The notes below the pieces were generated by a model. That model did not search any database, was not told where the DNA came from, and saw only the letters and a program-made list of their open reading frames with translations. From Antilocapra americana (lineage: Eukaryota; Chordata; Mammalia; Artiodactyla; Antilocapridae), in assembly GCA_007570785.1 (NCBI GenBank), contig ML664175.1, forward strand, positions 7,079,618-7,143,617: 64,000 bases of DNA, in the 5' to 3' direction. Shown here piece by piece: positions 12,888 through 25,600 of the stretch; the stretch's first letter is position 1, and each line of letters starts with the position of its first letter. Made by a program: the position numbers and the translations under genes.

Positions 12888-13497
12888 ATCTGTCTATCAA
12901 ATATTTATTGAGAATCTTCAGGGTACCTGGCAGTGACCTAAGCATTGAAGATATAACAGTGAGCAAGTTATACATATTCCTTTCCAATTGTGGAGCTCAC
13001 AGTCTCATGGGAGAGTAGACAAGAAACCAGGCAATGACAATACAGGGAGATCAGTATTGTGACAGAAGAAGTATAGAGAAGGACACCTAACCTATCTGTG
13101 GGAAGCAGAGAGGGAATCCTTGAAGATGTAACATTTAATTTGGGACATGAACATTAAGCAGTGGTGGGAATGGGGAAGTGTTTTCAGGCAGGGGCTGCAG
13201 ATTCTGCAAGAATGCCTTGTTGTATTCTCAGGGATTTTCCCACTGCTTGGCTCACTAAAGGCACTAAAAATTTTTAAATAAATAAATGAGTGATAAAATA
13301 TCATGTGTGAGGTTTGAGAGCCAAGTGGTAACAGGTCCTTTAAAGGAACTGAAAAGGTTGGCTTGACTGAATTATAGGGTTAAAGGTGGATAGCAAGGGT
13401 CAAGATGAGACTAGGGAGGAATCTAGTGGCCAGCTGAAAATGATTCTTGTGAATCATTCAAATAATATGTACTTTATTCTAAGAGAAAAGGGAAGTC
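12888..13497 (-). mobile_element. L2 LINE remnant
   Basis: Motifs in order are AAATATTTATTGAGAATCTT, ATATAACAGTGAGCAAG, GTGGAGCTCACAGTCTCATG, GTGTTTTCAGGCAGGGGC and TACTTTATTCTAAGAG, an inverted L2 3' region. Confidence 0.7.
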
Positions 13498-14531
13498 ATG
13501 TGTGCTTAAAAAAAACAAACAAGCAAAAACAAACCAAAACAACCTTTTCTCCATAAGAATCTGATTTTTGTCTATCTTTAGTTGGATTCTTGGTAACCTG
13601 ATAAAAGCAGAATGTCCACTATATCTCAAGGTGATAACACTGATAGTAAAAATGACTCTCACTGGTAAATCATATCTGGACTAGGAAGAATTATAAATAA
13701 ACTATAAAAAATTCATTATCATAGCTTTGGATGTCCTTGTGATTGGACCTGGCAAACCAGTGCTTATGGACTTGCTGTAGGACATACAAGCCTATTAAGA
13801 ACTGAGCTGCTGGACTGCTGCTGTCCAGTAAGCAAGCAAGTTGTGGTTCCTGATCTCTGTCTTTCTGAGTGAAGAGGTGCCAAGTCGGGTGCATGATCAT
13901 CTTGTGAATCTAATTGTTTAGTTGATCCTAAAAATAACCCATGAAAACTAGAGAATATTGTACTTCTGAAAGTTCTTAATGGGAGAGTTGATTTGAATAA
14001 ATCTGTTTTTATAAATCACTTTAGCTGTGGAAAGCAAGTACCTCTAGGACTGATTACTCTAATAATATATTGAACTGAGTTAGTTAATAGTCTTGTTAGA
14101 ATATGATGGAAGCCTACAAGGGGGAAAATGGAGAAAAGCACCCTGCTTTTAAGTTTCATCAAGACCTAGAGGCTCTAATTACATCAAGTGGGACTTACAG
14201 GTGTGCAAACTGATTTCCATATCTTTTTGTACATAGTTGATCTGTCACTTTCAGGAGAAAGCATTAAACTTACTGGCAAGTAAGAACAACCAGAGAAAAA
14301 GAGAGAGATCCTTCCTGAGTCGGGACCATCAGGCAATTTTGTTTTTAAAAATCAGCAAATATTGAAAAGAAATTTGAATACAGTCTCAATCCTTAACTAG
14401 CTGTTATATCTGAGCTTCTCTGAGCTTCAGATTTTTAGGCAGAAAACAAAGGGCTTAGACTCAATGACTTGACTCAAAATGATCTTGACTCAAAAGTCCT
14501 ATGAGTCCTACTTTCTGTATCATTTATATGC
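13498..14531. other. Unique DNA, nothing recognised
   Basis: Contains an A-rich run with AAAC units at 13509-13540. No gene signal. Confidence 0.6.
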
Positions 14532-14539
14532 CAAGTACT

Positions 14540-15369
14540 ATGGATGAAGCACCAGTTGGAGTCAAGATTGCTGGGAGAAATATCAATAACCTCAGATATG
14601 CAGATGATACCACCCTTATGGCAGGAAGTGAAGAGGAACTAAAGAGCCTCTTGATGAGGTAAAAGAGGAAAGTGAAAAAGCTGGCTTAAAACTCGACATT
14701 CAAAAAACTAAGATCATGGCATCCAGCCCATCACTTCATGGCAAATAGATGGGGAAACAATGGAAACAGTGACAGACTTTATTTTCTTGGTCTCCAAAAT
14801 CACTGTAAATTGTGACTGTAGCCATGAAATTAAGAGACTCTTGCTCCTTTAGAAGGAAAGCTATTTCAAACCTAGACAGAATATTAGAAAACAGAGACAT
14901 TACTTTGCCAAAAAAGGTCCATATAGTCAAGCTATGGTTTTTCCAGTAATTATGTATGGATGTGAGAGTTGGACAATAAAGAAGGCTAAGTGCTGATGAA
15001 CTGATGCTTTTGAACTGTGGTGTTGAAGAAGACTCTTGAGAGTCCCTTGGACAGCAAGGAGATCAAACTAGTCAGTACTGAAGGAAATCAGTCCTGAATA
15101 TTCATTGGAAGAACTGATGCTGATACTGAAACTCCAATATTTTGGCCACCTGATGCCAGCAGCTGACTCATAAGGAAAGGCCCTGATGATGGGAAAGATT
15201 GAAGTCAGGAAGAGAAGGGGATGACAGAGGATGAGATGGTTGGATGGCATCACTGATTCAATAGACATGAGTTTGAGCAGGCTCTGGGAGATGGTGAAGG
15301 ACAGGAAGGCCTGGCGTGCTGCAGTCCAAGGGGTCGCAAAGAGTTGGACATGACTGAACAACTTAACAA
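14540..15369 (+). mobile_element. BovB LINE, 5'-truncated 3' end (copy 4)
   Basis: This copy begins just before the RT active-site region (GGATGAAGCACCAG then the Y-A-D-D coding stretch near 14597-14608). It then runs through the C-terminal part to the BovB 3' end (GACTGAACAACTTAACAAC). Several indels break all frames. Possible 8-bp duplication CAAGTACT (14532-14539) and CAAATACT (15370-15377), one mismatch. Confidence 0.93.
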
Positions 15370-15408
15370 CAAATACTGATCTCTAACATCTCTCTCTTTA
15401 TCACCCAT

Positions 15409-15616
15409 TGTTGTTGTTGTGTTTACTTGCTCACTCATGTCGTGACCCCATAGACTGTAGCCTGCTAGGCTCTTCTGTCCGTGAGATTCTCCAGGGAAGA
15501 ATACTGGACTGGGTTGCCATTTCCTTCTCCAGAAGATCTTCCCAACCCAGGAATAGAATCCAGGTCTCCTGCGTTGCAGGCAGACTCTTTACCAACTGAG
15601 CTATGAAGGAAGCCGC
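15409..15616 (-). mobile_element. Bov-tA SINE, reverse orientation
   Basis: A (TTG)n tail marks the 3' end at 15409-15420 and the tRNA-like head ends near 15616. The short flanks TATCACCCA (about 15400) and TATCCCCCA (about 15619) may be a degraded target-site duplication. It lies only about 40 bp downstream of BovB copy 4. Confidence 0.92.
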
Positions 15617-17370
15617 CTTATCCCCCATAAGGATATTCAGATGTCAGGATATGCCTATAGCAGAAAGATCAAGGAATGGGAGCCAATAGCTAGAGTCAGT
15701 CTATGTTCAAGGTAGAACTGAGGACTCCATGATTTCTCTTCATCCAAATGTCACCCTGTTAACATGATGATCACATGTATCACTGAATAACTTTATTATG
15801 TGCTTTTGATTTTTCAAGTGGCAGGTCCTATGGCAGACTGTGATAGGTCCATCTAATCTGAGATTGCTCAAGACAGCTGCCCACATGTCTAGAGTACTTA
15901 CTGCAACATTTGCCCACCACAAGCTCTCAGTGACTGCTGATGATTGACAGAATTAATAGAGATCATCAATACTTCAGTACTCCTGTACTATTCAATATCT
16001 TGAAAAAAGACATAGAAATTCAATGTAATTTAAGCCAAATATCTAAAGCAAAATGATGTGAAGTGAAAATAATAATTTAATTTTTAAAAACCTGTCTCTA
16101 AGAGATCTATGCACTTTTATATCTTAAAGGGACACTCAAATGTACTGACATATGATTATATGACATTAAGAATTCAGGGGGAAATCTTTGTTTTCACAAA
16201 AAGTTTTGAATTAGTAAATTTCAGTGAAAAGCATTGCGTGTACTTCTAGGAAATCTCATCATGATCTCAGTGTAATAGCCATTTGTAAAAGAGCTCTGAA
16301 CTGAGTCCATGCCAGGGAGGATTATTGGAAAATGGCCCGCTCCGACGACTTCCTGGAATTCCTCTCTGTGCAAGTCAGCAGCTTGTTTGGCACCAGCTGG
16401 CACTAAACTGAGGCACTTGGAAGTATAAAATGCATTATTTGGTGACATGGTATGCAATTTTATAGCTTCGGTTTTATAAAGGAGTCAGCCAGACAATAGC
16501 TCATCTTATTCAAATTATGAGATTGGTCTCTTTTTAAAAAATAAAGCATACAACTAAAAAGTCCATTGAAAAAAATGAAATTGGGGTAATTAGGCAGGTA
16601 TTTGTTATAGTACTGCAGTTTTTAAGTAGGCACAGGGATGAACAGGAGGAATGATACAGCTTCTCTCCACGTGACCCAGTCCAGTGGTTTCTACTTTGCC
16701 TTCCATGGAACTTCAGCATTTTTCAGAAGGAATTCATAACTATCTGATTCAATTTTTCTCTTTAAAATATACATCATAGCTATTGGTAAAGAACTGTAAT
16801 TTTAAAAGGCAAAATTCTGTACTAATTTTAATAAACTTGGAAACAATAAACATTGACTTATGCTGCCAAATAGCTATTTCTGTACAGATCTAAGATTAAT
16901 TTCTGATTTATATTTAAATTTATGAATGTATCATTGATTAAAGAGATTGCACGTATGTATTTTACTGTTAGTAGCAGACAGTTTCACTCATGTAAAATTA
17001 TACAAACAAGTGCTATTGAAGTGCTATTCTGCTTACCAATGTGAATCACAATTTTTTCACTACAGTATATCTGAACCGATATACTAAAGTGAGTTAGATG
17101 CTGAGACCAAAGGCTTATATGACTGTCATCCATCTGTCTTAATTTCATATCTCATAATTCATAGAATTTGACAGATTGTTTCAGTTTTACAAAAGATTCA
17201 GATACTTATGAAAATTTTAAAACCAGTTTAGGTCATTTCTTAAATAACAAAAAGAAGCTAGTCATTGGTAAAAATCTTTAGAAATGTTTATGCTTTATAC
17301 ATGAGATGGAAGTTATTGGTGAAACTTAGCTTGTTTTCTAATATTTTGTAAATTCTCTATTATGACTATA
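15617..17370. other. Unique DNA with one GC-richer CpG-bearing patch
   Basis: Mostly AT-rich. The patch at 16300-16420 has three CpGs within 12 bp and a 24-codon frame (see findings). Nothing else recognised. Confidence 0.55.
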
Positions 17371-17383
17371 CAGAATATCCCAT

Positions 17384-17604
17384 GGGCTTCCCAGGTGGCT
17401 CAGTGGGTAAAGAATCTGCTTGCAATGCAGGAGATGCAGGAGTTGTGAGTTTGATCCCTGGGTCAGGGAGATCTCCTGGAGGATGGCATGGCAACCCACT
17501 CCAGTATTCTTGCCTGGAGAATCCCATGAACAAAGGAGCCTGGCGGGCTACAATCCATGGGGTCGCAAAGAGTCAGACACAACTGAAGCGACTGATCACA
17601 CACA
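17384..17604 (+). mobile_element. Bov-tA SINE with clear target-site duplication
   Basis: Forward copy with a tRNA-like head: the box-A-like GTGGCTCAGTGGG is near 17396 and the box-B-like GTTTGATCCC near 17450. The body ends ACTGAAGCGACTGATCACAC. It is flanked by CAGAATATCCCAT (17371-17383) and CAGAAGATCCCAT (17605-17617), 12 of 13 identical. Confidence 0.95.
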
Positions 17605-17617
17605 CAGAAGATCCCAT

Positions 17618-20600
17618 ATGACAGTGAAAACAATCTAGCTCTTTATAGTATAGAAAGTATTTTGTAGTAACTGTCTGCTGTTTAAGCAACTATGTATACA
17701 GTGACAAATCACAGCTCTTTCTTCCAGCAATCAGAAATGGAAAATTTTAGAACCTGTGTTCTAAAAAAGCATTTCTGATTTGATAAAAGGAATTAATAAT
17801 TTTGGATTACTGCTACCCATTAAAAGAATAGATTAAGAATATTAAAATTTATAACAATGGCTTGTGAATTTGGGAAATTGAGGATTGGGCAAGGAGCAGA
17901 CAGGGAATGTGAGACTATATTCAATACAACTAGGGAGGGAAACTTGCCAATTGTAATAAATAAAATGACTTATGATGCCTTCACCCTCTTCATGTAGTTG
18001 TTACAACTGAAGCATCTAAGTGCTTTATATAATTAGTCACTACTATATTGCAGTTTCATTCTTACACTTTTCAGTACCTTTTATATGCATGATTTATGTC
18101 TGCAGAACATAACTAGGAACAGCATATATGCCTTACATACAGATTCCAGAAAAAGATAGAATTCAGCTAAGTAAACTTATTTTTTAATCCAGTCCTGTAA
18201 TGGTGTTTGTTGTAAGACATGGGGTTTTTCCAGTAAAACATATCCTCCTGTAGCTTCACTTTCCGTGTATGGACTTCTTCCAGGGCTGTACTTGTTTCTT
18301 AAGCTATATCATGGTGGAATCTTATCCTTTATAATGTTTTGGAGAAAGCTGAGGGTGGCGCCTGTACAATTTGATTTGGTGTAAAAATATACACCAAATC
18401 TGATTTCTGTTACATTAAGGCATTCTCTGACAAAATATACAGAACAAGAAATGAAGTGAATTGTGTTTTAGAAATATCTTGCAAGCTTGTTTCCCCGAAT
18501 ACCTGACCACTAATTTTTAAAAATGGATCAAAACCCACTTTAATTGAATGTTTAATAGATGATTTAATGTTCAAGTTAAGATACATTTTAAATGGTAAAT
18601 ATAAAAATGATTTGTGTTTGCTTACTGGAAATATTTGTAATACAAGTGAATATATATAATAAACCAATATTTAAAGCAAGTTTACTATGGAAGAAATGAA
18701 GTCACTATCTTCAATTTATAAACATGCTACATTCATCAAACTGTATTTTTGACTGAGTTGGTTTTTATGATATGAATACCATAACAGTGGATTTCCATTA
18801 ACAGTAGAAAAATTTAACTCATTTTTAAAAATATGTCTAGTATTTTCCTTTAAAATGAACCACTGGAAACATAAAAATGGCAATATCCTCCTAGGGATAT
18901 AGCTAGAGGGAAACACATCAATTTGCCTAAATAAATGAGCTTACTCTTTTGTAAATTCCTTCCTGTATGTGATGCGCTATCAGTGTGACTTGCAGAAAAG
19001 AATCTGAGATTAACAAACAGGAACATGCAATTTAGTCTCAGACCATTTTCTAACAAGTCATATAAACATAGCAAAAGATTTAAGTCTTTTATGCCCTAAT
19101 TTTCCTTCTGTTGAAATGGGCAAAAGCTCACTTTATTTGAAAGTAATCCACTTTTTTTTTCTTTTAGTTTCTGAAAATAGGGGTCAAATACATATTTTGG
19201 CATTCCTGAAGCAAACATTTCTTCACAGTACATTATGAATAGACTTTAGCTAGTCTGGAGAATTTAAAATAAGAGAGCCCTAAGAAAATTCTAAAAACTC
19301 TTTTGCGTTTCTCAACATTAAACACAAACACGTTATGGTATCTGAATACTATTCTTACCTGGAAATTGCCCTGACTTATTTGCTACAAAAAAAGACTGAT
19401 TAAAACCTTTCATTCTCTTTCAGTATTATGAGAACCCCAGACAAGTGTTAATGGATATGTTACTGAATCACTCAGGTGAGTAGGCAATTCTATATTGCAT
19501 TACAGGTATTTGTACCATTACCTTCTGAAACTCTGTTTCATAGAGCAGAGTATGTCATATAAAAATAAATGATACTGCCCAATCTCAGCAGTTTGAAAGA
19601 AACATAAATCAATGGCATAAAGAAAGCAGGTGATGTAATGACTCTAGACTTAAGTAGATGGCTTGAAGAGATGGATCATCAAGTTTAACCTTTGAAATTA
19701 GTCATTGGATATTAATAAAAATACACAAAAAAGCACATTTCAAAGTTACCTTGTTTTGCTAAATTCTATTCTTTCATCAATTTTTTAAAATGAGTTAAAG
19801 AGAAATAATATAATCCAATTCCCAGAAAATATCTAATAGCAAACACTTAATAAGCCTGGTCATAATGTTTCAGTTAAAAATGTTGGTAAAGGAAGTCAAT
19901 AATGTCTACATAAATCCATACACAGAAAAAGGGAAAAAAAATCAATGGTGAAACCCAAACTTGTCTATAAATGGTAAATGATCCAAATGCATCTCAAAAA
20001 AGATGAGAAATCAGACGAAGTATTTTACAAATACAAGTTGGGAAACATTTAAGAACTGACTCAGAAAGGGTGGGAGATTCAGATAGTGGGCAAATACAAA
20101 GGAAGAGAAATAACTTCAAATTAGCCCCAAGAACAACAGCAATGTTGAAGGTGTCACTAATATGGCCTGGATTCTGATGATCCTGAAGGACATTCACTGT
20201 TATTTGGTCTAAAAGCAGAGAGATAAAATTTCTCTCCTCTATGTAATGTAGGCATACTTTCTTTCTTTATGTGAGACATGAAGCACTAATATTGCATCTA
20301 AATAACCTAGTTTTATGAAGAAGTGATTTGAAAAAGTAAGAAAAAGAAGTATTGCTTTGCGAATAGATACTAAACAGAGAGACTGACAAAATTTGGACAC
20401 AAGGATTCTTTGCATCTCTTGTTCTATTCACTATCCACTTTGCACTGGAAATGGCTAGCTTCTCTTAAAATAATTTATAATGGCTCTTTTTTTCTTTCAA
20501 GAAAAAGTCCATTGCCAGATCCTTTACATTCTAGGTGTCTCACCTTTTGGATCTAGACTGAAGCATCCTCATTTCCTGTTCCCTACCTGCATCAAATTTA

Positions 20601-21510
20601 TCCCTATTTATTGACCAGGCCACATTGTATACCTCTGTGTCTGTCCTCATGTTGCTCCTTTTGCCTGAAATACCCTTCTTACACCAAACTCTTTCCCACT
20701 GGAGTCAGTTGGGTCCTCCCAAAAGCACATGTAAGGATGGAGTTAGAAATGCAGAAGGCTTACTAGAGAGTAACATGCGTGAAAGAAATAGGGAAAAAAC
20801 AGAGTTGAGTAAGGAGCTCTGTGATTACTACACAAATGCTTCAGAGTCTTTATCAACCCAGTGGAAACTCCAGGGCAAAACTGGTCACTAGAGGTCTGTC
20901 TGAATGGGAAATAGCTAGGCCCTTGTACCACCACCTTGCTCAGTCATTGTCCCATGAAGAGTATGACCTTTGCTCCAATTCAGGGATGAATCTTGGATGT
21001 ACCAACAGCTGTCAGTTGACCATATTCCTCACATCTGGGCAAGTCATCCTCTCTTGTAGAGTGATCTAAAAAGTGCATCTTTCCATGTCTGTCACACCAT
21101 CATCCTCCAAAGCAAACATGAATGTTTACTCCTGAGTGAAGCCTTTAAAAATCACCCCAAGGCAAATGGTGGCTCTCCATGCTTCCACAGCAGTGTGAAC
21201 TTTCTATCTTATACCACACTGTGGCCTTGTTATGTTTACAGGACTCTGCCTTTTGGAAATAGAAATCACATCATATTCTCAGATTCCTGGTAGATAGCTT
21301 GGGAAACAGAGTATCTATCCTATAACATATTCAAAGAGGTAGAGTGGATAGATGGATGTATGGACCTACCAGATGGATGACTGATCAGAGTGGTTTTCCC
21401 CTATTCTTGTGCAGATGCCAAGGGATATACTTTGTCTGTTTTCAGGGTGTTACAAACTTTTCAGAAAATACTTTAATATATTTTAAGTACCAATGGGATA
21501 TTGGATTTTA
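17618..21510. other. Repeat-poor AT-rich DNA
   Basis: Apart from a hairpin at 18373-18400 and an L2-like trace near 20590-20705, I see no gene or named repeat in this 3.9 kb. Confidence 0.55.
18373..18400. repeat. Perfect 11-bp inverted repeat
   Basis: GATTTGGTGTA (18373-18383), 6-nt loop, TACACCAAATC (18390-18400). Confidence 0.9.
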
Positions 21511-21527
21511 AAGATAAGATGTATCAA

Positions 21528-21894
21528 TATCACTTATATGTGGAATCTAAAAAAAAATGATACAGATGTACTTATTTGCAAAGCAGAAATGGAGACACAG
21601 ATATAGAGAATGGATGTATGGATACTGGGGGAATGTAGGATAGGATGAATTGGGATATTGGGATTGACATATATACACTATTATGTATAAAATAGAGAAC
21701 TAGTGAGAACCTACTGTATAGCACAGAAAACTCAACTCATTGCTCTGTTGTGACCTAAATAAATGGGAAGGAAATCCAAAAAAGAGGGTATATATGTATA
21801 CATATAGCTGATTCACTTTGATTCACTCTGCTATACAGCAGAAACTAACACAACATCATAAAACAGCTATACTCCAATAAAAATTAATATAAAA
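21528..21894 (+). mobile_element. Ruminant L1 (L1-BT type) 3' end
   Basis: This is the recognisable ruminant L1 3' terminus: it starts TATCACTTATATGTGGAATC, passes through GCTATACAGCAGAAACTAAC, and ends with ACTCCAATAAAAATTAAT before an A-rich tail. It is flanked by AAGATAAGATGTATCAA (21511-21527) and AAGATAAGATCTATCAA (21895-21911), a 17-bp duplication with one mismatch, so this is one truncated insertion. No ORF. Confidence 0.9.
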
Positions 21895-21911
21895 AAGATA
21901 AGATCTATCAA

Positions 21912-23764
21912 AAATTAGGGTGTTCTAAGCCAAACGTTTGGAATTATGTTCCCAGCATTTAAATGAACCTGTGTATTGCTTCCATTCCATTATTCTCATT
22001 TCCAGTTTTGCTCAATGGACATATTAGGAGATAGGTTACCTAATTTTTAATTTTAAGATGTGCTATGCTTATTCGCTACTGTAAAATAATCATTTAATTT
22101 CAATTATAAATTTTGGACTTTTTAAAAATGACTTCCTTGGAGAATGCTTGGTAGTCAGTAGCATGCCTTCTTCATTTGATCAGCCAACAACGTTGATTCT
22201 ATGCCAGATCCACTGCCAGGCTTTGAGGACACAAAGAGGAAAGTGAAAAGATAGTGTAAGAGGTTCTTTACCTAGAGAAAGAGAAGGAACTGCAATCTGA
22301 TGATTTGTTACATGTACTTGGAAGAACTATGACCTATGAAGAAACAACATGGGTGGGGTGCAAAGAAAGGAGCAAACACAGAGAAGCTAAGGGAAGAACT
22401 TCTTGAGTTAGCTGGGGGTTCTTAATTCCATTATCTCCCTTTGCATTTTCGAAAGAGGAAAGGACAGAAAGAAAGGCATCAGAATGTATAGAATCCCTTT
22501 CTGAAGGCTTTGGTTGTCAGCAGGGTTGGTACTGCCCCCTGGAGGAAGACTTTGGAAACTGCTGAGGCAAGGGAGCTTCGCTTTCCCCAATGATTTTGAA
22601 AAGGTGAAAATCCTTACTAGCATTTAGTGGGCAGGAATAAGAAAAGGCAGATGTCCTGCAATGCTCAGGATGGCCCTTCACAATGAAAAAATTATCCTGA
22701 TGCTTCACATGGCTTTCAAATTTTCCACTGGATGTTCATGGAAGGGAAAGCCCCACTTATAATTTCTTGAGTCCAGTACCTAACTTTTTTTTACACATAG
22801 GGATCTTTCAAGGCTTTGACTGTACCCTCAATTTTCTAGGAAGGATACTAACCCTATATGTCAAAGAATGACCATATTTCACTAGTGTTGTTGTCCAGAA
22901 TTTTACCAAGAAAAATCCATCTGGACACCAATGTCACCAACAGCACCGCCATGCCTGTGCAGGCCTGCATTTTCAACTCTCATTTCAGCAATGAAATGTT
23001 TCCCAGTCAGCATTTTATTATATATTTTAGTATAGTCATGCCCAAGCTTTTACCTATCGACATATTTTTATTAAGAATTTCTTACTCTTTGCCTTTTATC
23101 CTTTAAATTGTGTATAAATTATTTGTGAGGTAGATTTTATTACTTATGAACTTCATTTTAGAATGGGAATATTAGAATTTGTTAACAATATTTCAGTCCA
23201 TTCTAGGACTGAAAAGAGTTGAGAAACACCACACTTAAAGTTTCTAAAATTTAAGACCAACTTCATTCCGACTAAAAGGCCGGAAGATTGTTCACAGTTA
23301 CCATATTCTTATGTATATTCAGTTACTAAGGGGAAGTTTTATATTGCCCCAGATTAGCAGGGCTGCCTGGCTGGATGACAGGCATTCCTGCATAGATATG
23401 AATAAAGGGCCCATGATCATCTGTATCAGGTAAAGGGGAAAAAAGTAACAACTCTTCTTTGAATTAGCAGTCTTCATTTCTTGTGGCTTATTCTCCTGGA
23501 TTGCCTTGTTTTTTGCCTTCAAACAGCTGTTGGCATTAATTTTTCCTGGTAACTCTCTAGACAGATATTTAGTTTGCCCCTGAACAAAGAAAAATTAATT
23601 TTAAAAAAATGCCTCTGGATTAACATTTTAGAAGAAAACCATCACTGTTCCTATAATGACCTTTTCTAGTCTCTTCCTACCTACAGACAGTTAGCATATT
23701 ATTTAGCATTTCTTCCATTCTTAGACCACAGTTCTTTGATACATGTCTGTCACTGTCATTTATC
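21912..23764. other. Unique DNA, nothing recognised
   Basis: A weak L2-like trace near 22180-22240. Open frames here lack splice or homology support. Confidence 0.5.
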
Positions 23765-24060
23765 ATTCCTCCACTTATTCAGGCAACACACTTAATGAGC
23801 ACCCATCATGAGCCACGTGGTACATTACCTGCTAGAAGCACAAGATTAACAAATTCCAACTTTTGCCCTCAAGGAGTTCAGAGAGGTGGGAAAGAAAGGC
23901 AAGTAAACAAGAAATTAAAGTGCTAGATGATATAGACAATTCAGAAAGATATACAAGAAATGTATGAAATGATCTAATAAAAGATTTGTAGTACCTTACA
24001 TTGAACCTTAGACATAGTAAATGGTTAATAAGAGATGTTTACTGGTTATTAAAATTGTTC
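23765..24060 (-). mobile_element. L2-like remnant
   Basis: Starts with CACTTATTCAGGCAACACAC and contains CTCAAGGAGTTCAGAGAG, in the order of an inverted L2 3' end. Confidence 0.5.
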
Positions 24061-24154
24061 TAAGGGTGAAAATTGGACAGATATATTGACAAGTTAAAAT
24101 GGTAAAATAAGGGTGCTACCAGCAAGATGAATGACATTCTGATGGAATGGGATA

Positions 24155-24587
24155 TTCCAACGACATGAGACAGATTTTATTTTCTTGAGTTCCGAAATCA
24201 CTGCAGATGATGACTGCAGCCATGAAATTAAAAGACGCTTGCTCCTTGGGAGAAAAGCTATGACCAACCTAGACAGCATATTAAAAAGCAGAGACATTAC
24301 TTTGCCAACAAACGTCCATGTAGTCAAAGCTCCTTTTTCCAGTAGTCATGTATGTATGGATGTGAGAGTTGGACCATAAAGAAAGCGAATAACTGCTCAT
24401 TGGAAAAGACCCTGATGCTGGGAAAGATTGAATACAGGAGGAGAGGGGGACAACAGAGGATTAGATGGTTGGACGGCATAACTGACTACATGGAAAGCAA
24501 GCTCTGGGAGTTGGTGATGGACAAGGAAGTCTGGCATGCTACAGTCCATGGAGTCTCAAAGAACTGGACACAACTGAGCAACTGAAC
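24155..24587 (+). mobile_element. BovB LINE, short and internally deleted (copy 5)
   Basis: Only the 3' portion is present, from the segment that codes DFIFLGS in other copies to the 3' tail. A further internal loss of about 0.15 kb occurs near 24388-24395, where AAAGCGAATAACTG joins CTCATTGG. A 10-bp direct repeat TGAATGACAT at 24128-24137 and 24588-24597 may be the target-site duplication, although the left boundary is diffuse. Confidence 0.88.
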
Positions 24588-24597
24588 TGAATGACAT

Positions 24598-25394
24598 AGG
24601 AACATATGGATAATTTTTCCTTCAACCACCATTTCTCTCACAGTTGCCTTGCTGTGTGCTAGACACTGTACTCTCTGCTGAGAATAAAAAGCTGACTAAA
24701 TCCCTGCCTTTTCTCTCAAGGAATTTAGTTGTATCAAAATCATTTCCAGAACTAGGAATGCATATGCACATTGACTAATGGCATTGCATTTAAGGTAAAA
24801 ACTAACATCACACAAGGTGCCAGGCTCAGAGGTAGAAATGGAGTCAACAGGCAGGAGGCTGACCCAAACGAGTCAGGTTGTAAGCAGAACTCCAGCTTAG
24901 CAGTACTGGGGCTGTTGGCTACAAGAGATCACAAATGAGCCAGAAATTCAAGAAGAGACAGATGAGTCAGAACCCAGGACATGAGTCCAAACACTGAGGA
25001 AACAGTGCTTGACACAGCAGCTCCTTAAATACTTCCACAGAGAAGCTGTAGCTGAATGAAGAATAAGAAGACGCGTTTCAAGCAAGTCTCCAGGCTCTCT
25101 AAAAACATCAGATTGAAACCAGGTCATGATGAAATGACTGGTGAAGAGTTAAATAATCAACCATTAGGAAAGAAGTTTTGGAATGGTTACAAGTGAGATT
25201 CATTTATGTGTCTATTTTTAATTTTTCTGTGAGCTTTCTGTGTGCACACACATGATCCTGGGGTGATGATGCTTAGAAAATGGTTTCATGTGTGTATTCA
25301 GGCTATATCTGGCCTCTACAGGAAAGCAATCAGCTGATTTTTCTTGTCTTCTTTTTTTATTACTAATTAGAAATTGGCTGAATCTTTAGTACAA
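24598..25394. other. Unique DNA of moderate GC, nothing recognised
   Basis: The 24800-25120 block is less AT-rich than its surroundings but has no sustained open frame. It could be an old LTR I cannot name. Confidence 0.45.
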
Positions 25395-25600
25395 GCCACT
25401 CTGTGGTCCATCCATTCATCCATCCTCTCAATAATCACTTATTACCAGCTACTAGGTGAAGGACCATCTCAGGTGATGTTGGGAACAAAGATAAATAGAC
25501 CTGACCCGTCCTTGAGAGGTCAGTGTTGGGAGGCCAGTCTCAGTTTGGAGAACAATAGTGCAAAATACATTGATTTCAGGGACAGAATCTAGATCACTTT
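25395..25600 (-). mobile_element. L2-like remnant
   Basis: CATTCATCCATCCTCTCAAT followed by TTATTACCAGCTACTAGGTG and CTTGAGAGGTCAG fits an inverted L2 3' terminus. The short ORF in it (25374-25592) is not a gene. Confidence 0.5.

Noticed and set aside
16221..16457. 78-codon minus-strand frame as an exon of WDR72
   Set aside because: No similarity to the missing C-terminus, and no acceptor/donor pair with the needed phase. Kept only as a possible conserved element.
17384..17460. tRNA gene suggested by A- and B-box-like sequences
   Set aside because: This is the tRNA-derived head of a Bov-tA SINE, not a functional tRNA gene. The same applies to the other SINE copies.
17382..17638. Overlapping 79- and 72-codon frames
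   Set aside because: Both lie within a Bov-tA SINE. Similar frames at 4540-4809, 10711-11112, 15408-15628, 43743-43979, 51484-51793, 52065-52358 and 62849-63214 have the same origin.
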